This document shows positions 59,478 through 62,826 of a DNA stretch of 62,826 bases, one piece after another. The first letter of the stretch is position 1. Every line of letters begins with the position of its first letter. The notes below the pieces were generated by a model. The model searched no databases. It worked only from the letters and a program-made list of their open reading frames with translations, and was not told where the DNA came from. A program made the position numbers and the translations under genes. Source of the stretch: Paenibacillus phytorum (GTDB lineage Bacteria > Bacillota > Bacilli > Paenibacillales > NBRC-103111); contig NZ_WHOA01000169.1 of assembly GCF_013141715.1 (NCBI RefSeq), positions 1-62,826 of the forward strand, in the 5' to 3' direction.

Positions 59478-60384
59478 TGTTTCTTTATTTAATTCCATGA
59501 TTCGGATGGTTGCTCCGATTCTCCTCGCTGCGCTCGGCGGTGCGATATGCTCAAGAGTGGGGTTGTTCAATGTTGGTTTGGAAGGCTTCGTGCTTGTAGG
59601 CGCGTTCTCTGCTATTGTAGGTAATCATTATTCCGGCAATGTGTATGTAGCTGTCTTGATTGCAATTGCGGTGACGATGTTATTTTCTCTTGCATTTGCG
59701 TATATTAGCATCCATTTGCAAGCGAACGTGATCGTTGTCGGTATTTCATTTAATTTTCTGGCGCTTGGCTTAACAGCATTTTGCCTAAAAGCCATTTTTC
59801 ATGTGAAAGGCGCCTTCTATGATAAAAATATGGTGGGGCTGCCGAAGTGGAACATTCCTTTTGTGCAAGATATTCCTGTAATTGGCGGTATTATTTCAGG
59901 CCACTCTCCGCTTATTTACTTGGCCTTTGCCCTGGTGCTTGGCCTGCAGTACTTTTTATTTAAATCAGTCCTTGGTTTCCGCTTGTTGGCCGTGGGTGAG
60001 AACCCAGTAGCAGCGAAAAGCATTGGCATTAAAGTGGGCAGAATGCAGTATCTGGCCGTGTTAATTTGCGGCGTGCTTTGCGGGTTGGCAGGCGCTCAGC
60101 TTTCCCTCGGTCAAGTCACGATGTTCACCGAAGGCATGACGGCGGGCAGAGGCTTTATCGCACTGGTCGCAACGATGTTAGGACAAGCCAATCCGCTTGG
60201 CGTCATGGCGTCGAGCCTCCTGTTCGGACTGATGGATGCATTCAGCATCAGGCTGCAGGGCTTCTCGCTTCCGACTCATTTCACACAGATGCTTCCTTAT
60301 ATTGTGACGCTGCTGGCGATGCTCTTTTTTAGAAAGAGCAGTTATATGGCAGATGCTCAGAAAGCTAACGGAAGCTCGCGCTAG
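59461..60384 (+). CDS. Nucleoside ABC transporter permease 2 (NupQ-like)
   Basis: 307 residues, starting GTG 59461 with AAGGAGGGGG upstream. Motifs are APILLAALGGAICSRVGLFN, VGLEGFVLVGAF, GENPVAAKSIGIKVGRMQYL and LGQVTMFTEGMTAGRGFIAL, as in BMP-family transporter permeases. It completes the channel with permease 1. The next gene follows after 24 bases. Confidence 0.93.
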   Translation: MQHLLDVSLFNSMIRMVAPILLAALGGAICSRVGLFNVGLEGFVLVGAFSAIVGNHYSGNVYVAVLIAIAVTMLFSLAFAYISIHLQANVIVVGISFNFLALGLTAFCLKAIFHVKGAFYDKNMVGLPKWNIPFVQDIPVIGGIISGHSPLIYLAFALVLGLQYFLFKSVLGFRLLAVGENPVAAKSIGIKVGRMQYLAVLICGVLCGLAGAQLSLGQVTMFTEGMTAGRGFIALVATMLGQANPLGVMASSLLFGLMDAFSIRLQGFSLPTHFTQMLPYIVTLLAMLFFRKSSYMADAQKANGSSR

Positions 60385-60408
60385 GCTGCTAAAAGGAGAT
60401 AATGACTG

Positions 60409-61080
60409 ATGGCAAAAGACACCAAAGCTGATCGAATCAGAAAAATGAAGGTTCCCTCCGTAGGTGCGGCAATGTCAGACCGAGTCCCGCCTGGGCAGGT
60501 TCTGACAGACCGGTTTCCTATTTTGCATGAAGGAGAAGTACCGGAATACGACATGGCGGAGTGGACATTGCGAGTGTTTGGCGAGGTCGAAGAGGACAAA
60601 GTTGTCACTTATGAACAATTGTTAGCGATGCCTCAAACGCAAGTCCTCTGCGATATTCACTGCGTAACCCGTTGGTCTAAGCTTGACACGGCTTGGGAAG
60701 GGATTCTATTCCGCGATTTTCTTCGCCTGCTGGATATCAAACCGCAAGGTAAGTTCGTCATGCTGCATGCAGACAACGATTATGAAACTAACGTCCCTCT
60801 AGAGGATCTTATGGGGGATCATGTTTTGTTGGCTTTGAAATATGATGGGAAGCCGCTGACTCCTAAACATGGTTGGCCTCTACGGCTCATTGTACCTCAC
60901 CTATATTTTTGGAAAAGTCCGAAATGGATTCGAGGCGTCGAATTTATGACAGCTGACCGCGAAGGCTTCTGGGAACAAAATGGCTTCCATAATGTGGCCG
61001 ATCCATTCCAAGAGCAGCGCTTCTCGGGGGAAGCGATTCCGATTCCAGAAGATGAATGGGAAAAGAAGGAGTTTGATTGA
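60409..61080 (+). CDS. Sulfite-oxidase-like molybdopterin protein (YuiH-like)
   Basis: 223 residues, molybdopterin-binding fold of the sulfite oxidase family. The conserved Cys85 (CDIHCVTRWS) is the likely molybdenum ligand. Other blocks are WEGILFRDFLRLLDI, MLHADNDYETNVPLEDL, KHGWPLRLIVPHLYFWKSPK and IRGVEFM. There is no dimerisation or haem domain, no signal peptide and no Tat motif, so it is a cytoplasmic single-domain form. Its substrate is unknown. It is embedded between nucleoside permease and phosphorylase genes, an unexpected partner. AAGGAG precedes ATG 60409. Confidence 0.88.
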   Translation: MAKDTKADRIRKMKVPSVGAAMSDRVPPGQVLTDRFPILHEGEVPEYDMAEWTLRVFGEVEEDKVVTYEQLLAMPQTQVLCDIHCVTRWSKLDTAWEGILFRDFLRLLDIKPQGKFVMLHADNDYETNVPLEDLMGDHVLLALKYDGKPLTPKHGWPLRLIVPHLYFWKSPKWIRGVEFMTADREGFWEQNGFHNVADPFQEQRFSGEAIPIPEDEWEKKEFD

Positions 61081-61081
61081 C

Positions 61082-61810
61082 ATGCTATTGCCAATTTTAC
61101 AGGTTCATTCAGAGGATTTATCACCCTATGCGATCGTATGTGGTGACCCTTTTCGAGCGGAAGTCATAGCAAGCAAGTTAGATAATAGTAAAGAACTCGC
61201 CTTCAGCCGTGAATACCGCACGTTTGTTGGTGAATTCCAAGGAGTTCCGATTACAGTTGTAAGTCACGGCGTCGGCTCTCCGGGTGCAGCGGTTTGCTTC
61301 GAGGAACTGATCAAGGGTGGCGTGAAGACACTGATTCGCGTTGGCACAGCAGGCTCATATTCAGCTGATGTTCCGCCAGGCAGCTTAGTTGTCAGTACGG
61401 CAGCTGTGAGGGAAGAGGGCTTAACTCGCCAACTCGTTCCGCATGGCTTCCCAGCAGTTGCTGATCTGGATGTTGTGCAGGCTTTGTATGAAGCAGCATC
61501 AGAGACGGATGGTCTTGTGCGCAAAGGGATTACCGTTACCCTGGATGCCTTCTTCCAAGGTGTCGAGGAATTTCCACACCGCAAGTACAAGCAAGCCGGC
61601 GCTCTTGCCGTTGAGATGGAAATCGCAGCGCTCTATGTGATTGCTTCATTGCGCGGAGTGCGCGCGGGTGCGATTGTTGCGCTGGACGGTTATGCCGATG
61701 CTGATTTGAGAGAAGTCTATGACCCTCATACCGATGTTGTATCTCAAGCGGTAGAACGTGAAATTATGTCGGCGATAAGTGCTGTTATTAAACTACACGC
61801 TAAGGCGTAG
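61082..61810 (+). CDS. Nucleoside phosphorylase (uridine/purine family)
   Basis: 242 residues from ATG 61082, two bases after the previous stop, with AAGGAG upstream; longer in-frame starts lie inside the previous gene. Family motifs are CGDPFRAEVIA (phosphate site), VSHGVGSPGAAVCFEELI, LIRVGTAGSY and AVEMEIAALYVIAS (ribose-binding Glu). It splits imported nucleosides with phosphate into base and ribose-1-phosphate. Purine versus uridine preference cannot be decided by eye. Confidence 0.9.
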   Translation: MLLPILQVHSEDLSPYAIVCGDPFRAEVIASKLDNSKELAFSREYRTFVGEFQGVPITVVSHGVGSPGAAVCFEELIKGGVKTLIRVGTAGSYSADVPPGSLVVSTAAVREEGLTRQLVPHGFPAVADLDVVQALYEAASETDGLVRKGITVTLDAFFQGVEEFPHRKYKQAGALAVEMEIAALYVIASLRGVRAGAIVALDGYADADLREVYDPHTDVVSQAVEREIMSAISAVIKLHAKA

Positions 61811-62155
61811 AGACAATGGGATGACCGATGCCAAGGCGCTAGCTAAGTTAGAAGAGACTGCTCTAAAAGGCATTTTTGGATGTTATGGCTCTCTACCAAT
61901 TACTGTAATGTACTATGCTTTGGTAACCAGAACTAATCGAGGGAACGTAGAAGCGCTATTTGGACGAAGAACACCGGAAATCATGAGGAAGAGGAACGAG
62001 GAGGCGTTATTTCGCGTTTTTTTGCCTCAGGGACGTTCCTTTTGATCAAATAGCGTACTCACGTTCCTCTTATTCGATTTCACGCGTAGTTTTCTCGAAA
62101 TAACGCATCGACGTTCCGCAACTAGAGGTCGGGTGGCTTTCCCTTCGAAAGAAAC
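61811..62155. other. Repeat-bearing intergenic region
   Basis: One open frame (61821-62045) is made partly from the repeats and is not accepted as a gene. No other gene is seen before the terminator at 62156. Confidence 0.55.
61942..62117. repeat. Intergenic repeat family B, four copies
   Basis: Direct copies at 61942-61962 (GGAACGTAGAAGCGCTATTT) and 61993-62014 (GGAACGAGGAGGCGTTATTT); inverted copies at 62047-62067 and 62096-62117. Consensus GGAACGTNGNNGCGYTATTT. Copies 1 and 3 end in G, copies 2 and 4 in CG. Confidence 0.7.
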
Positions 62156-62206
62156 AAAAAAAATGAGAAGGCAAGAATTAACTTGCCACCTCATTTTTTT
62201 TGTTTT
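62156..62206. terminator. Bidirectional terminator
   Basis: AAAAAATGAG..GGCAAG pairs with CTTGCC..CTCATTTTTT, with long A and T runs on both sides. Confidence 0.85.
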
Positions 62207-62225
62207 TGTTTTAAAGATTATGTAA

Positions 62226-62438
62226 TTAAAAAATTGGGATTCTTGCTTTATTCCCATCTTTGGCATATAAAATGGCTTCTGAGCTAAATAAATCAACGTG
62301 CTCTAACGGTTGAGCAAGGTTCATCGTTGTAAATTTGTTATAACGAAGAGCGTTGATCAGAGAGGGAATTAATTTGTGGTCCGTTCCAACAAAATTGACA
62401 GAAATCGGTGTTTTGTTAAATAAGATGTTCATTCTCAC
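62226..62438 (-). CDS. Small cytoplasmic protein, unknown function
   Basis: 70 residues, start GTG 62438 with AGGAGATGAG upstream. The sequence (FNKTPISVNFVGTDHKLIPS, ALRYNKFTTMNLAQPLEHVD) has no membrane segment, signal or Cys. A strong terminator directly downstream supports a real gene. I do not recognise it. Confidence 0.55.
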   Translation of the reverse strand: MRMNILFNKTPISVNFVGTDHKLIPSLINALRYNKFTTMNLAQPLEHVDLFSSEAILYAKDGNKARIPIF

Positions 62439-62541
62439 TTCAACTCATCTCCTATTACAAAATAAATAATATGATTAACTGAGTATTAAGAATATCATCT
62501 ATTAAATAATAAGTCCGTCGATTACCGTTGTCGGAATAACA

Positions 62542-62826
62542 CTAGTTCTGTCGAGGCTCGGGAAAATAAAACACGTGCAAATAGAGGCCGCTTGAACCAA
62601 TGCGTTCAAGTGGCCTCTCTTCAAAAGCGTGCTTCAAATACAATTCGCCACTGCGCTGGTAATCCCCGTCTTCCACGACGATGTAGGGGAATCCGCCATT
62701 TACTCTGGAGTAAATAAGCTGGTCCTGCGTGTTTTCTCAAGTTTTATCCGTAATTTTCCATTCCGGACCTTTCTTTTCAAACACGTACAGATCCAATTCT
62801 TCCACGAGAGGTTTATTCAAATAATT
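62542..62826 (-). pseudogene. spoVR: Broken 3' part of spoVR (partial at the window end)
   Basis: Read on the minus strand from the window edge, the frame gives NYLNKPLVEELDLYVFEKKG then PEWKITDKT, an in-frame TGA (62739-62737) where SpoVR has Trp, and then DQLIYSRVNGGFPYIVVEDG and DYQRSGELYLKHAFEE. SpoVR homology stops there, about 30 codons before the TAG at 62544-62542. The usual GVELDLKY C-terminus is missing and is replaced by a hairpin. SpoVR affects the spore cortex in Bacillus. The nonsense codon plus the lost tail mark a pseudogene, unless the sequence has errors. Confidence 0.75.
62583..62618. other. Strong hairpin at the spoVR break
   Basis: AGAGGCCGCTTGAAC (62583-62597) pairs with GTTCAAGTGGCCTCT (62604-62618) with one mismatch. 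It lies exactly where SpoVR homology is lost, as a terminator or insertion scar. Confidence 0.6.

Noticed and set aside
61821..62045. Small frame after the nucleoside phosphorylase
   Set aside because: Its second half is encoded by the 61.9-62.1 kb repeats, and no ribosome site supports it.

Overview
The window looks like a chromosomal stretch of a Paenibacillus-type, endospore-lineage Firmicute. This is inferred from strong AGGAGG ribosome sites, sigma-A promoters, cre-like and PerR-box operators, an AbrB regulator, a spoVR remnant, LplB/YtcP-type sugar permeases and very large secreted glycosidases with Big, FN3, discoidin and OmpL47-type modules. I recognised no rRNA, tRNA, CRISPR array or intact insertion sequence.

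Layout, left to right. (1) 1-3.1 kb: the end of a repetitive secreted protein, two small membrane proteins, a Gly-His-Pro repeat protein and a glycosyltransferase. (2) 3.1-5.1 kb: a PerR-boxed peroxide-defence operon (thioredoxin-reductase-like flavoprotein, CPYC glutaredoxin, AhpC). (3) 5.1-6.3 kb: a small membrane protein, AbrB and a coiled-coil protein. (4) 6.4-9.7 kb, minus strand: the circularly permuted ATP-grasp / alpha-E / transglutaminase cassette. (5) 10-12.9 kb: a chemoreceptor and a hemerythrin-like protein. (6) 13.3-32.7 kb: a carbohydrate locus with a GntR regulator, ABC importer, sugar-acid dehydratase-like enzyme, SDR, DUF6259-type glycosidase and two giant secreted clan GH-A-like enzymes. 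(7) 32.7-41 kb: TrhO, a hybrid histidine kinase divergent from a chemoreceptor, a DUF3298-like protein and an SPW protein. (8) 41-48.1 kb: a two-part methyltransferase, then NAD salvage (NrtR-like regulator, PncA, NadE, PncB) and an aldo-keto reductase. (9) 48.1-54.2 kb: a phosphodiester-glycosidase-like protein, then an accessory region with a decayed rlmH, an AT-rich binding-protein/histidine-kinase pair, fragments of a cadherin-like repeat protein, and a second copy of the rlmH 3' end. (10) 54.2-61.8 kb: an SLH-like secreted protein divergent from a BMP-family nucleoside ABC importer operon that also carries a YuiH-like molybdopterin protein and a nucleoside phosphorylase. (11) 61.8 kb to the end: intergenic repeats, a small protein and a broken spoVR.

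How the parts work together. Secreted glycosidases would cut a polysaccharide; the importer and the dehydratase/SDR pair would take in and process the products under GntR and probably carbon-catabolite control. PncA, PncB and NadE turn nicotinamide into NAD, and a shared sequence motif upstream of both nrtR and the pncA operon suggests autoregulated control. The nucleoside importer feeds the phosphorylase. The most unusual parts are the island between two rlmH 3' ends, the PerR-controlled NADH-type peroxidase system, and a densely folded non-coding stretch at 13.1-13.3 kb.
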